From Talpa occidentalis (Eukaryota; Chordata; Mammalia; Eulipotyphla; Talpidae): DNA of 64,000 nucleotides. The stretch is from positions 96,859,591 through 96,923,590 of the forward strand of contig NW_023604295.1 of the NCBI RefSeq assembly GCF_014898055.3, read 5' to 3'. The notes under the pieces are model-generated. The model made no database searches, had not been told where the DNA came from, and worked only from the letters and a program-made list of their open reading frames with translations. A program made the position numbers and the translations under genes. Below are positions 11,205 to 23,796 of the stretch, one piece after another. How positions within the stretch are numbered: the first letter of the stretch is position 1; each line of letters opens with the position of its first letter.

Positions 11205-11715
11205 CTGAAACAAAAAACTGGGTGGCATAAATGACAGAAATTTATTGTTTCAAATTCTGGAGGCCAGAAGCCCAAGATCTAGGTGTTGGCAGGGTCGGGC
11301 ACTCTCTGAAGCCCCTGGGACTCTGGGTTTCCAGGTCTCTGTTCCAGCTACTTTGAGTCCAAAACCTTGGATTCTTCAGAAGATCATTCAAAATTCATTT
11401 ATTTTAACCATTACCCGGTCCCACTGTTCAAGGATTAAAGAGTCAATAGAGATTAAGAGCAGCGGTTGGCATTGGCAGTATAATTCCAGTTTTCCCATGG
11501 TGTTCTACCTCTGTGTATGTCTATTTTGGTGTCTGAATTTTCCCTTTTTATAAGGTCACCAGTAAGATTGGATTAGGGGCTCACCTTACTCCAGTCTGAC
11601 CTCGTCTTAACTAATTACATCGGCCCTGCCTCCATTTCCAAATCAGGTCAAACTTCTGAGTGACTTACTGGGTGTTAGGACTTTGACAGATGAATTTGCA
11701 TAATAGGAGGGGAGA
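11205..11715 (-). mobile_element. MaLR-type LTR remnant, antisense, with internal replacement
   Basis: GGTGGCATAAATGACAGAAA..TTATT, TCTGGAGGCCAGAAGCCCAA and GTCTGACCTCGTCTTAACTA follow the order of an antisense ERVL-MaLR (MST/MLT1-like) LTR. The expected middle portion is replaced by a 121-bp segment (11355-11475) whose inverted twin lies at 12386-12506. Confidence 0.5.
11355..11475 (+). repeat. Inverted-pair arm A (121 bp)
   Basis: This segment matches the reverse complement of 12386-12506 with about seven mismatches in 121 positions, counted by eye. It begins GAGTCCAAAACCTTGG and ends CGGTTGGCATTGG. Confidence 0.85.
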
Positions 11716-11719
11716 CTGA

Positions 11720-12385
11720 AGGGCCCAAGTGGATGGGCAGGCAGTTATGTTAACTAGGGAAATTTGTCGAGAACGGGGCATTGGAAAAGAAGGCTTGGAG
11801 GAGGTGGGATGTAGGCTGTGTGGCTATCTGGAGAAGAGGGAACAGCCAAAGGCATCATGGCAGGAGGGTGCTTGGCATCGCCCAAGGTTGGCATCTCTGC
11901 AGCAGAGAGAGTGAGCAGGAGTGAAGTGGAGATGAGGTCAGTCGGGGTCAGTGGTGGATCATGTGACTCCTGGAAGCCTGTGAAGGGCATTGACTTTACT
12001 CTAAGCACTGTGGGAGCTATTGCAAGTTTCTGGGCAGTGTCAGTGCTGATAAGACACTGTGGATGGGTCAGGAAAGCAGTTAGGAAGGCTTGACTGAGAT
12101 GCAAGTGGGAGGTGATTGAGAGATGAGAGAGGGGAGAATTGCTGCAGCAATAGAGAAGTGGGGGTGGGATCTGGTGCTCGAATAGAGGGATTAGCTTTAG
12201 AAAGCCACAGCTTGGGCGCTGGACCTCTAAAAATATGTCTGTTTTATATGCTTTTATATGATTTCATATTCAAGAATCTAATAAAATGCATAGTGGACAG
12301 AGGCCCTTGATAAAGATTAATTTCATTCTATTTTCCCCCCTTCTGCCCTAGAGTCTAGCCTTCTTTGCATCCACCCCATTATTCT
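11720..12385. other. Spacer between the inverted arms, no gene
   Basis: Overlapping frames on both strands (11754-12104, 11818-12093) carry no recognisable domain. The block around 11980-12110 looks like an old interspersed repeat of unknown class. Confidence 0.3.
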
Positions 12386-12506
12386 CCATTCCCAACCACT
12401 GCTCTTAATCTCTATTGACTCTTTAATCCTTGAACAGTGGGCCCAGGTATTGGTTAAAATAAATGAATTTTGAATGATCTTCTGAAGAATCCAAGGTTTT
12501 GGAGTC
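12386..12506 (-). repeat. Inverted-pair arm B (121 bp)
   Basis: Reverse-complement partner of 11355-11475, with a spacer of 910 bp. The flanks of this copy are not LTR-like. No TA or other target duplication is evident at the outer ends, which argues against a simple terminal-inverted-repeat transposon. Confidence 0.85.
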
Positions 12507-12698
12507 AGCGCCTGACAGCCCAAGTGAGGGTAAAGGAAATGCCAAGTAGGGGAACTCCTGGGTATTCCTGTCCATTCCCCCTGCCTCATTCCCCCACTTA
12601 ATCCAGAAAAGCTCCATAGCCATGATTTGTACATAAGGGCTCATTAAAGAGTTTTATTTTAAAAAGATTTCTACTTCTTTGAAGCAATCTATTGTCTT

Positions 12699-12959
12699 TT
12701 TTTTAAAGATTTATTTATTTATGCATACAAGAGCTGGGGTACAGACCAGAGGTGTGTGGGTGAGAGGATTCACCAGAGTGGGGAACAGAACAGGCAGATT
12801 GGCTGAAACACACTGCTGAGGGGAGCAGCGGGCGAGTCAGGAGAGATCTGCTGCGCCAAGTGTGTTGCTCCCTAGCTGTCTGGGAATCGAACTCGTGCTG
12901 CAGAGGCTGCAGACAGCTTCATAAGTTGTATCTTAACCCTTGTGACACCAGGGAGGCCT
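12699..12959 (-). mobile_element. tRNA-derived SINE copy 3
   Basis: The full-length unit runs from its AAATAAATAAATC tail on the left to the GGCCTCCCTGGTG head on the right. A perfect duplication GCAATCTATTGTCTT flanks it at 12684-12698 and 12960-12974. Confidence 0.88.
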
Positions 12960-12974
12960 GCAATCTATTGTCTT

Positions 12975-14398
12975 AAAGCATTTCTCCTGCTGAGATATTT
13001 AAAAATTCTTCAAACCAAAGAAATGAATTTCTCACAGTGGAATATTAGATCTTGGTTCTGATCATTTTATTACAGATTAATTTTTGACTTCATCAAATAA
13101 TAATGCTAAGGACAATAGTAACTAACATTTATTGAGGACTAAACTTGCCCCTGTGTGGGACCCTGCCTGGGAATTGCAAAGAATGAAACTGTGCATTGTC
13201 AAAGTCATGGGTTCATGAAGCCACACAGTGTTGGTTCTCAAAGAGCTCCTAACAATAGTCTATTTCCCACACTCTCTTGATGTTGGGTCTAGAAACCAGA
13301 CAACCTCTGTTCTAGGTCCTCTGTTTTCCCATTACAGCCTCTGGAGGGCAGGTATCCTCAGACTAGGATAAGGAGTGCCATATTCCAGCTGTTGAAACAG
13401 AGGGGAGACAGGAAATGTGTACTGAAGACATTTGATGTGACATTTACCATCCCTAGGAGTTCAGGTTTACAAGCTCCGCCACATTTAAGAGACTTTTAAA
13501 GTCTCTAATTGCTCATTTATCTGATGTTACAAAAACAGTCTCCACAGATACAGACTGACAGGTAAATAGCTTGTTGAGAATTTATTTAAAATGATAAACT
13601 AACATAATGCACCTTCTCTGGAGAGAATCATCAAAAGCTCAGGATGCACCATAGTCTGTAGTGCTGTTTCTACTGTAGTCATTATTGGATGTAGTGTCCT
13701 GATTTTCCTGGGAGAATATTTCATTTCTTGGTCCATGAACTACTGTAAGTGAACCAGCTGCATCCTGTGGGGGACAAGGAGATCAGTAACCTACTGAAGG
13801 TAAGAAACCATTTGTGGGTGGTCAGATCTGGATGTGACGCCTACTCTGCTTCTTAGATCTGTCTTATATTGGGCAAGCATTTAATTCTCTAAGCCTTGAT
13901 TTTCTCTTAGTAAAATGGAAATTAAAATAATATGTGTCTCACAGAATAGCTTCAAGAATGAAATGAGCCAAGTCTGCAGATCTCCCTGTGCAACGCCTGG
14001 CTCTCCTGGCAGGTGCCAGCAGGAGGGAACCACTCTTCTGGGAAACAGTGGAGCAGTGCCTTGCACCCCAATCTTACTCCTTGCACCAGTTGCATCAGCA
14101 CATGCCAGTTTGGGGGTACATGTTTGTAGATTTTGAGTCGGTCTCATTGGGTTCAAGTTTCTGTTTGTTTACTAATTAGCTATGAAGCTTTGGGTGAACC
14201 AGTTAATATCTCAAAGTTGTTTGGTCATCTGTGAAATCAGAGAGGTGATAATGGGAGTAACTACTTAATAGGTCATTTTTACTTACAAATGAGTTGCAGT
14301 ATTGTCTTTCATGATGTCTGGCATGTGTTACGATTTTCCATCCAGAAGTAGCGAACCTATGGTAAATAAAACAAATTAATGTGACATTTTGGCAAAAA
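12975..14398. other. Unrecognised sequence with MIR-like traces
   Basis: Short MIR-like patches are visible at about 13850-13980 and 14160-14290 (TTGGGTGAACCAGTTAATAT, GGTCATCTGTGAAATCAGAG). The frames at 13881-14179 on both strands overlap and have no recognisable domain. Confidence 0.35.
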
Positions 14399-14411
14399 GA
14401 AAGATATTTCT

Positions 14412-14530
14412 GGGCCTCCCCTGGTGGCGCAGCGGTTGAGAGCTGGGTTGCGAGGCTGCCCGCAGCCTCTGCAACACCGGTTCAATCCCCGGCCGCCGGT
14501 GAGGGTCCCACCAAAAAAAAAAAAAAAAAG
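14412..14530 (+). mobile_element. Head-only SINE (about 100 bp plus A tail)
   Basis: This copy holds the tRNA-like head only: GGGCCTCCCC start, TGGCGCAGCGG A-box-like motif and GGTTCAATCC B-box-like motif at 14479-14488. It goes straight into an A-run after GGGTCCCACC, with no body or TAAATAAA tail. A perfect GAAAGATATTTCTG duplication at 14399-14412 and 14531-14544 proves it was inserted in this short form. Confidence 0.88.
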
Positions 14531-14544
14531 GAAAGATATTTCTG

Positions 14545-14980
14545 TGCATTTGCCTCGTAGCAAAGGAGTTTGTATCTTTGGTTTCCAGAGCACAACCTAC
14601 CATCTGTTTACCATAGCACTAAATCTTATTAGTGATTAGGACACTTGAGGCAGTTGGGGAAGAGTAGAGGAGAGGAATGGGGTATCAGTTGGCTTGAGAG
14701 ACACACCAGTGAGGCTGGAATGACCTCAGGGGTCATCTGGCTCAACCCCTGTTCCTAGAACGTTCCTCCATTTAGAGGAATGTTCTCTAAATCGTTCCTC
14801 ATCTGGAGGAGCTATCCTCCAGAATAGAACGTTTCTGACCCATGCTCCCTCAGCATCCCCCTGGCATTGAAGAGCTTCTTCCTTCTGCCTGAGGAAGACC
14901 ATTTCAGTTCAGTTCAGATTTCTAGTTGTTGGGAAGCTCCTAAGTTAAGTTATGTGTGGTGAAGCAAAAGGAAACAATCA
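14545..14980. other. No gene; imperfect hairpin near 14757
   Basis: AGAACGTTCCTC (14757-14768) faces GAGGAATGTTCT (14775-14786) as a near-perfect inverted repeat. The rest is unrecognised. Confidence 0.35.
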
Positions 14981-14984
14981 CTTG

Positions 14985-15360
14985 GGAACTGGTAAAATCG
15001 AATGTTTGAGTCCCCCCTAAAATTATATGTGGAAAACTGATCTTAATGTGATGGTATTTGTAGGGGGGATGCTTGGGAAGCAATTAGGTCATGAGGGTGG
15101 AGTCCTCAAGAATGGGATTGGTGACCTTATGAAAGTGGTCCCAGAGGTCTTTATTGCCTCATAAGGGCCTTCTGCCACTTAAGGACACAGCAACAGGACA
15201 TTAGCCTGGGAATAATAACTTGTCTCTTACCAGACTCTGAACTTCTGCTTGACCCTGGGTTTCCTACCTCTAGCACCATGACATATAAATGACCTTCATT
15301 TAAACCATTCAGTCTGTGGTACTTTTGTCATAACAGTCTGTCCGAAAGGACTGAGACAAG
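14985..15360 (+). mobile_element. MaLR-type LTR remnant, sense
   Basis: The order of motifs fits the 3' half of an ERVL-MaLR LTR: AAAATTATATGTGGAAAACT, GATTGGTGACCTTATGAAAG, ACCATTCAGTCTGTGGTACT and TTTTGTCATAACAGTCTGTC. Subfamily is not assigned. Confidence 0.55.
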
Positions 15361-16018
15361 AACTGGACCTCAGAGCTGGGAACCAGTTTCTTCAAAGTAT
15401 CACTTTCTTTTAATTAAATCATTTTAGTTGATTTTTATTTACTAACCAACTTCGGAGACTTTTTACTCCGAAATTATAAGCTACATTTTTTCTATGACAT
15501 TTTCATGAGTTTAATTTGTAATAAAAGGCTTCTGAATTCCCCAGGAAGATAACTAATTTCTTGATTGAATCAAGCAAATAACGTATGTACTTTGTATTAA
15601 TTCCAAGCTACACTTGAAACATCAATTTTCTCTGGTGCTCTTCAGATGAAAGGAAGCATCAGCCTTATTTCTCAGAACCCTCATTCTGTAAGAGTTCTGT
15701 TTGCTTAACAATAGCTTGTTTATTTGAACAATCTGAATCCTTGTCATTCTAGCAGGACCTATACCTTTATTGGGTGTAGATCCACCTTGCTTGGGTTCCT
15801 GACATGAACAGTCCCTGAATCAGCTCAATATCCCCTCTATAGTCATGGAGAATAATTCCAGGAAGAAGAGTAACTCTTTTGCCTATTGGGTCACTTGGAT
15901 ACAGAATCCACCATGACCAGGTCTCAATCTTTACTTCCAATTCAAAGAAGCCATATCACAATTATGTCACCCAGTGACAAGTGACAATATTTCCCTCTTA
16001 GAATCTAAGACATTTTTG
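15361..16018. other. No gene or clear repeat
   Basis: No coding or structural signal seen. Some of it may belong to the same old retroviral debris as 16250-17400. Confidence 0.3.
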
Positions 16019-16244
16019 GTACAAGAACTGGGGTGTAGGCCAGAGGTGCAGGGGGTGAGAGGATTCACCAGAGACAGAGTGGGGAGCAGAACATAGGTCT
16101 ACTGAAATACACTGCTAAGGAAAGCAGTGGGTGAGACAGGAGAGGTCTGCTGTGCCATATGTGGGTTAGCTCCCTGGCCAGGGATTGAACTCAGGCCACA
16201 GTGGTGATAGTGCTGAGATGTAACTCCTAGGCCATCAGGGAATC
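16019..16244 (-). mobile_element. tRNA-derived SINE copy 4, tail-truncated
   Basis: Antisense SINE body and head are present, ending in a diverged CATCAGGGAATCACC head. The TAAATAAA tail is missing on the left. It is more diverged than the other copies and no clean target duplication was found. Confidence 0.75.
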
Positions 16245-16249
16245 ACCTG

Positions 16250-17400
16250 ACTTTTTAAACTAGTAAAGCCCAAAGGTAGAGTGGCAGGAAGTAACACTTC
16301 TGCAAATAGTTTAGCAGGTATAATAATGAGAAGTCTGAGTCATTCTTTTACCTTTTGATTCTTAGTCACATGTGCACTAATGATGGGAGATCTTCCACAT
16401 ATTGAGTGTAGGTTCCTTTTAGGATTGTACACCAGCCTTACAAGGTATTGTTTCCCAACTGACTCCATAATGAGTCTTTGACAGGACATTATACCATTCT
16501 TGCTGTCCAGTTGCTTCTAGGTATGTGGTAAGAATCATTTGAATTCCATGAGCATCAGCCACTGTTGCATTTCTTTTACTGTGAATATGAGTTATTGGTC
16601 AGAATCCATGCTGTGAAGATGGACAGTGAATGAATATTTCTTAGGGTCACTGGTGGCTGTGGGCATGATAGGCTGACCGATGTTTGTTGGAAGGGCCTGG
16701 AGCAGTGAGGTCAAATTATTGTCCCTCTATGATGGAAGGGCAACTTTATAATCACCCAGCCACCAAGTGACTGGATGCTTCCCCAGGGCATGGTGCCATA
16801 TTGGCTTTCTAGCATTGATCTCTGCTATTGACAAGTCACCACACAGCAGAGCATATGAGCAGATAAGTCTTGGTGGGGTGGGGTGGGCATGTTGAACTCA
16901 TACATAACTTACATCCTTGTGACTATGTTCAGGCGATCATTGAGCAAGTGCTGCAGTGACTAGGGAAAAGCATCAACAGGTTTGCTTTTCCCACATGAGC
17001 CTCCTCTGTGTGAGCAATCACATAGGACACTAATATCCATATTTCATATTTATTTTAGAGAAGTCTGTCCACATACCCTCCTCCTCGACCTTCCAGTCAT
17101 CAATCCTTTGCTTTCCAAACACAGACCTTATAGCCAAACCACTAACCACTGCCTATGCATTTGTAGTCTTGAAGTTTTCATAAGGTGATTCATCAGGCTT
17201 CTTCCTGACAGACCTAGAGTATTTTGAGCTATATAGACACATCACTTATTTAGTAGACTGTCAGCCTATTTCTTTCCTAAGGATGTTGTGATCAATTAGC
17301 CATTACCAAAAGTCCCATAGTGTCAAAACCTTCTGATAGCCACTTTATCTCAGTGTCCCAGTATGGTGATTATACCAACCTTGTTTCTGGTGATTAAGTT
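16250..17400 (-). repeat. Possible degraded ERV-like interior, antisense
   Basis: The texture resembles old ERVL/MaLR internal sequence read antisense, but no protease, RT or integrase motif can be read through. Confidence is low. It could be unique sequence. Confidence 0.22.
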
Positions 17401-17449
17401 CTACCGTCTGACCTTGTTACTTCCAGATCCCATTATTTCCATTAAAATA

Positions 17450-18020
17450 ATGCAGTCATTAAAATGGCAGTGGCATTGCATATGCTATGTTAAAATTATT
17501 ACTAAAATAAGTTTTTGATTATATTATAATTAAATTTATTTTGTATTTCATTTTCCAATTGCTTGCTGCTGCACTTGATTTTTGTATATTGAATTTGAGT
17601 GCTAGGTCCTAGCTAACTTTAATTATCAACCCTAATAATTTCATTGCAGATTTCTTAAGTTTTTCTATACAATCATATCATTTTGTGCCTAATATTTTAC
17701 TTTTTTCTTTTTATTATTTTTAAATTTTATTCCACTGGCTAGGACTTTAGTACAATGTTGAATAGAGGTATTAGTAGAGGACATTCTTACCTTGTTCCCA
17801 GTCATAGGGGGTGGTGTTCAGTCCTTTCTGACAGAATGATAGAATGTAATGGTGAGTGTGGTTTTATTGATGTTGATTGTAGTTTTTAAAGTCCCCTTTC
17901 CTTGTTTTACAGTTATTAATGGATGTCATTTTGTCAAATAATTTTCTGCTTTTGTTGAGACAATTGAATGGTATTTTCTTCTATATTTTCTTAATCTACC
18001 AATGAGACCACCTGCCCTTT
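17450..18020 (-). repeat. Old L1 ORF2 fragment, antisense
   Basis: ATTCCACTGGCTAGGACTTT followed by AGTACAATGTTGAATAGAGG is a well-known antisense L1 ORF2 block. The copy is strongly decayed. Confidence 0.65.
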
Positions 18021-18196
18021 GAATTTTCTTTGTAGGAATTTTAAAAATTATAAATTCAGTGCCTGCATAGTTATAGACTATTCATATTTATATTAAATCT
18101 TGTCAGTGTTGGTAGGATGTGTATTTTTTAAAATTGTATTATTTATCATTGATTTAAACTCTGGATTCTCTTATCTTCTTCTGAATATAGACTTTA

Positions 18197-18473
18197 TTTT
18201 TTATTATTTTTTAAAGATTTATTTACTTATGCATGCAAGAGCTGAGGTACAGGCCAGAGATGTGGGGGGTGAGAGGATTCACCAGAGACAGAGTGGGGAA
18301 CAGAACAGGCAGACTGACTGAAATACACTGCTGAGGGGAGCAGTAGGCCAGACAAGAGAGGTCTGCTGTGCCATGTGGGTTGCTCCCTGGCAGGCCGGGA
18401 ATTGAACTCGTGCTGCAGAGGCTGCAGATTGCTTCACAAGGTGCTTAACCCCTTGTGCCACTAGGGAGGCCCT
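18197..18473 (-). mobile_element. tRNA-derived SINE copy 5
   Basis: Full-length antisense copy, with target duplication GAAKATAGACTTTA-like sequence at 18183-18196 and 18474-18487 (one mismatch). Overlapping ORFs at 18100-18461 are SINE sequence. Confidence 0.85.
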
Positions 18474-18489
18474 GAAGATAGACTTTAGA

Positions 18490-19540
18490 GTATTATTTTT
18501 GGTTGGACTTAAACCCCAAATTTTGTCTCTCTAATGGTGAATAACAACTGAAATATGCACTTAGTTCCTCCTGCCTTCCAACTGTTGCTTTCTGCCAAGA
18601 CTCCAGGAGTTTTCTCCCACCCCTGTGTAATTCATTTGCTAACTGATAATTTGGGAAACCCCTCTGTGCAGACCATAGAGCTTTGTGTCTGCAGCAACTT
18701 TGCTCTCCAACCACCCTGAACTGCATTCTGAGTCCTTAGGCTACAGCATAGTGGCTGTTTACTTGACTTCCAACTCCACTGTGTATGGATTGGGAAATTG
18801 CCTACAGGTTTGAAAATCTGTACAAATGACATCCAGTGCTGGCCCCTTTTATCAGGATTCTCCAGTTCCCACCAGCTTTTTATTGTTCTTAAATGCTTTC
18901 AGATAGATTAGTTTTCCCCCTAAGTTTGTAATTGTTATCTGCAGAGAGTATATTTCCTAAAAACTATTCTTGTTATAGAAACAGAATTCCCATAACTTAA
19001 ATTTTTAATTTAAATTTCCCCATAAAATACATACACCAATTCACCAAGTTTTTGATGCAGGTCCATGCCATTATCTTTGAGTAGGTATTTATTTTGGTTT
19101 ATGTGCACAGTTTCCAGTTTGGATTTCTTCAAAAGTAGCATAAGAACCTTAATCACTTGTGAGGTACAAAATCTGTCTTTGTAGACATAGGTTCAACATG
19201 GCAATTATGCTCACCTGATTTTAACAGGCCATGGATGGCTTCAGCAGCATCTAGAAATGCAGGCCAGCAAACACTGTAGTCCACGGCCAGTTACACTGCT
19301 CTCATGGTGTCCCCACTCAGTGAAGAGTCAATTTTGCATTGTTTTGATTGACAGCTCAGGTGCTAGGGAAGGAGAATACAATTGTGGTGTGAGAGTAAGA
19401 CTCTATTTTCCAATTACGGATGCAACAATTCTCCCATCCTACACAGTCTTCTTAAAACGTAAGTCTGTGACTTCTTACATCCAGTGTTAGGGACTTTATT
19501 CTCCTCCTTGCGGCCGGCTCAAGGACTTAATTTTTTTTTC
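18490..19540. other. No gene recognised
   Basis: Two short overlapping antisense frames (18493-18832) and one sense frame (19257-19490) lack recognisable features. No repeat is identified with confidence. Confidence 0.3.
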
Positions 19541-20700
19541 TTTAAATATGAGGGTTATCTGTCCCTCAAATATTTACTAGAATTTGTCACTTTATAGAGG
19601 TGTAGTATTTTAGACATATGTGAGATGGTGACAGGCTAGTTTGTTGACCTATTTCTTAGTTTCTAACATGGTTTTCTCCTTAATTTGATAGTTTGAAATT
19701 TGTATTTTCTTTGAAAACCATACATTCCATTCACATTTTCAGTTAGTGATGAAAAATATTCTATGTATTTTTGGATTTTTTAAATATTATATTTTCTACT
19801 TTATTTATTATTCTACTTTATTTACTTTATTATTTATTTATTATTTTCTAATTTTATAACTTTGTGCCTTTTCTCTTTAATTCTTTATTAGGTTGCCTAA
19901 TTAGTATTAGTTATAGAGAATTTTTTCACTGAAGTACCTGCTTTTAATACACTTACTTCTATTTGTTGATCACAAATTCATTGCGTTTTGAGTTTACATT
20001 TTCTCTAAACTTTTTTCTTTTCCTTAACTTTCTATGTTGAATGCTTTTTTATGTTCATTCTTGTTTGTTTTGTAATAAAAAGTTCTGAGGTTATGAATTT
20101 CCCTCTAGGTACAATTTTGAATGTATCTCAGTTCTAATTTGTAAGGCTATTATTTTATTTTTTTAGATATTTGACAATTGCAATTTATCCATTATCTCTG
20201 ACTCAATAGTTAATTAGGAGAGATACTTTCCCCTAATTTTCAAGTGTTTGGCTTTTCTATTTCTATGTTTATTACCTATTGTTTCATTGTAGTGCAGTCT
20301 TAGATGTTGTTCGCATTATAACAGTTTCTTGGAATTTATTTCTAAAAGATGATAATATTTATAAATGCACCATAGTAACTTAGAAAGACATGATTTTAAT
20401 TTTGTTGTTCACATATTTTGTATCCTTACTTATTTTAATGTACGTTATCTGTCAAGGATCTAAAGAGGTATATTAAAACCTTTTATTACTTTTATATTTT
20501 TGTCACTTTCTTTTTCTATTTCCTATGATTTTGCATTGCAAATGTTGATGCTTCATTATTTGATTCTTAATTGCTCACAACAGCATTATGTCTACTGTGG
20601 GTTGTAGACTTTATCATTACAAAGTGACCACTTCTGCTCACATATAATATTTTTGATCTTGAATTCAACTCCAAGAGTAGGATCACAATTCCTGCCTTTT
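19540..20700 (-). repeat. Old L1 ORF2 region, antisense
   Basis: The AT-rich antisense text includes AATTTCCCTCTAGGTACAAT and TTTCATTGTAGTGCAGTCTT, both reminiscent of old L1M ORF2. It is probably the same insertion as 17450-18020. Confidence 0.5.
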
Positions 20701-20883
20701 CTCCATTTATGCTTTTGTTCTGGGTTAGGAAACTGGTTAGGGAGCTCTCTCTCAACCCTGTCTGTACTGTTTCCCCATGTGTTGGAGGACGGTCTCCTTC
20801 AGGGAGTCCCTGCCTCTCCCTTGGCCCACCCTAGCCCAGTGTACCATCTCTCCTAGTGAGAGCCTTTCAGATCCCACTCTGTT

Positions 20884-21166
20884 GTTTTTTTTCCCAAGAT
20901 TTATTTTTATTTATGTATACAAGAACTGGGGTACAAGCCAGAGGTGCGGGGTGGGGGTGGGGAGAGGATTCACCAGAGACAGAGTGGGGAACAGAACAGG
21001 CAGACTGACTGAAATACACTGCTGAGGGGAGCAGTGGGCGAGACAGGCGAGGTCTGCTGCACCATGTGGATAGCTCCCTGGCCAGCCTGGGATCAAACTT
21101 ATGCTGCAGAGGCTGCAGATAGGTTCACAGTGCTGTGCTTAACCCCTTACGCCACCAGGGAGACCC
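20884..21166 (-). mobile_element. tRNA-derived SINE copy 6
   Basis: Full-length antisense copy. A CCCACTCTGTT duplication flanks it at 20873-20883 and 21167-21177. Confidence 0.83.
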
Positions 21167-21179
21167 CCCACTCTGTTTT

Positions 21180-23780
21180 CAAGTTTGCTAAGCCCTGGAA
21201 GCCCTAGCGAATAAGATACAGACCCTGGGTCTTCAAACACCCTCATGTTAGTGGAGACAATTAGGGTAAGAAGTCACAGCACAGTACAGCAAGATGCAGC
21301 CTCTGCTTTATCTAAGTAGATGTTGTGGACCCAGACAAAGGGCACCTCCCCAATCCCATCTTCCAGAAGATGATATAGATGACATCTGGCCTGGATAGGA
21401 GTTAGCCAGAGAAATGACAAGAAATATGTAGGTAATCAAGACAAAATGCAATAATGAAAGGCCTGGATAGGTGTTTATGTTGCTATTTCACAAAGAAGAT
21501 AGTTGAGTTTCAAAAAAGTGAAGTAATTAGCCCTAGGTAATAGGATCAAGATTTGATTCTCGGTCTTTCCCACTCCAGTGTGTGCCACTGACCCAAATAC
21601 CGCTTCCCCTTCAGTGACATTCCATTTGCTCAACTTTCATGTACCTATATTTTAGTTATCATGCTCTTTTCTCTAGTAACAACGTATTCACACGGAGGAG
21701 CAAATGACTGACAACAGTTTAACATCTGAGCTACTTTTTCTCCAGAGAGATTGGTGTTTTAATAGGATTAAAGTCAGAAGCTGGAAGACTACAACTCCAG
21801 TAGTGGAACTCCATTCCTGTCCAAAGAAGGAAGTTTGGGCTGTGTAGGAGCCTTGTCAATATCTGAGAAGTTTCACCCTTGAGCTGAATTGAAGGCTGAT
21901 CTTACCCTGAGCAACCCTCTTTGTCTTTGTTTTTTCAGTCTTGGTGTCCCTTTGCTCATACTAACTCTCAAACCCTTGTACAAAGGATTCTCTGACCCAT
22001 CTCTGGTGTGACTAAAACCATAGATTTCTTGGAGCAGATGCGATAAGGAACAGGTTGCAAGGTATGAGAACAAAACATTGCACAATCTGACTTTTGTAGA
22101 GCCCTCTGGTTCTTATCTAGGTTTCTTTTTCATTTCCAGGTCTTCTGAGGACTCTTTGTTCTTGGAATCCCTGTTTTCCTTTTCTGAAAAGAGTTTTCAG
22201 AGTTGCTGTGGTTGCCTAACTTGCCAGTGTCAGGAGGAAGCGAGCTTCTTCCTGCCATGGACCTCGGGCTCTGTGTGAGTTTCATCCATAAATTCACACT
22301 GAATTCATAAACTTAGCCCACACCTCACACCTCTTTGAGGCGGGAGGACCCCTGGGGTCCTGAATCTGGTTGTTCACTGGTCCAGGGATGCCTCTGAAAT
22401 GTGAAGTGAGGGAAGGGCAAAGGAGTCTTCCTAAGGTTTTGTCTATTCTCTATTTTGGGGGACAGGTGATCTAGACAAGAGTCTGGTTAGTGAAAGCCTT
22501 CTGCTCACGGGCAATTTATTCTGTGGTTCAGCCTTTAGCCTCAACTCATTCAACAATGATGGGCATATTCATTCTAGAGATTCCAAATTCCAATGATTGT
22601 TGCTTTGAAACCCAGGAATTTCTTAACATTTGACATGAGTTATTTTTGAGTTTCCTTCTGTGTCCATCTATTTAATCAGTCCAATAAATAAACACACATT
22701 CTTGGGAAGTTAGGGTGTGCCCAGGCAGTTGTAGCTACTTTAGGAATGTAGAAACACAAGTTTTTCCCCACATTACTCAGTTAAACTTTTACCTTCACTG
22801 TAGTATTTATCAAACCTAAAATTAGTGTACATGGTGGGGGTGCTCAAGATTTTTTGTTTGGTTTGGCTTTGAAATAAAAGAATACCCAATCAAAACTTGC
22901 TTAATCAGACGAGAAAGGATTTTTTCCCCATTTAATTGAAAAGTTCATGATTATCAGTGGTTTCAGGCATAACTGAATTTAAAGGTACCAATGGCATTAA
23001 GTCAAGAATCCATTTCTCTTCACGTTTTGTCTTCTTTCTGACTTAACTTTAGTTCCAGGTTCCATGTCATAACATGATGGTAACAAATAGTCTCAAACTC
23101 TTTTCTCTTTACAGTTTAAATCCAGAAATGAAGATGCCTGTCTCTTTCGCAGAAGCCCTAGAAGCATCTTTTAGGAACATGTGACTGCCCTAAGCCAGTT
23201 GATGAAGACAGGGATACAACGTGCTGATTGATTTAGCCTCATTGCACGTTCTCCTCTGGAGCTGGGCATGGGCTGCATCTACTCAGACACATGCATTGAG
23301 TGTGGGAGGGGGCGGCTCCCAGAGGGACACAGATGCGAGTTGCCAGCTGACTGGCTAATGGATGGTGGGCAGCAAAAACTATGAATATTCACCACACTTG
23401 ATATGACCAAGAATTTTTTAACTTCTAGACATTAAACCTGATTGAGAGAAATAATATATGCCAGTGTATTGTCATTTCTGGAACTTTTTTTTTTTTTTTT
23501 AAAGCAATGACAAGCCTGTCACAGACCATCAGTGATTTATGGCCACTGAACCAGAACCTCAATTCCTATGGTCTTTATAATCACTTGGTAATATCTCCCA
23601 GGAAAACCAATAGAGAAAAAAAAAACAGTCTCTCCCAGTCTGGATACTATTGACAATTTCAAGAGAGATTGTTTTGAAAAACTATTTATTATATGTGATG
23701 AGAACCTATAAATCACCTTCAACATGTTCTAGAGAAGTGTGAAGTGCTCTAAAGACTGCCAACAAAATGTGAAGTCAGCC
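21180..23780. other. No gene; L2/MIR-like traces
   Basis: About 21180-21300 and 21470-21600 have L2/MIR-like character (AGATACAGACCCTGGGTCTT, AGTGAAGTAATTAGCCCTAG). The remainder to 23780 has no recognised element. Short frames at 21873-22278 and 23537-23725 carry no domain. Confidence 0.35.
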
Positions 23781-23796
23781 CATTAAATTACCTTCC

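Noticed and set aside
11355..12506. DNA transposon with 121-bp terminal inverted repeats
   Set aside because: No target duplication at the outer ends, no transposase remnant in the spacer, and one arm lies inside an LTR whose own sequence continues into the spacer.
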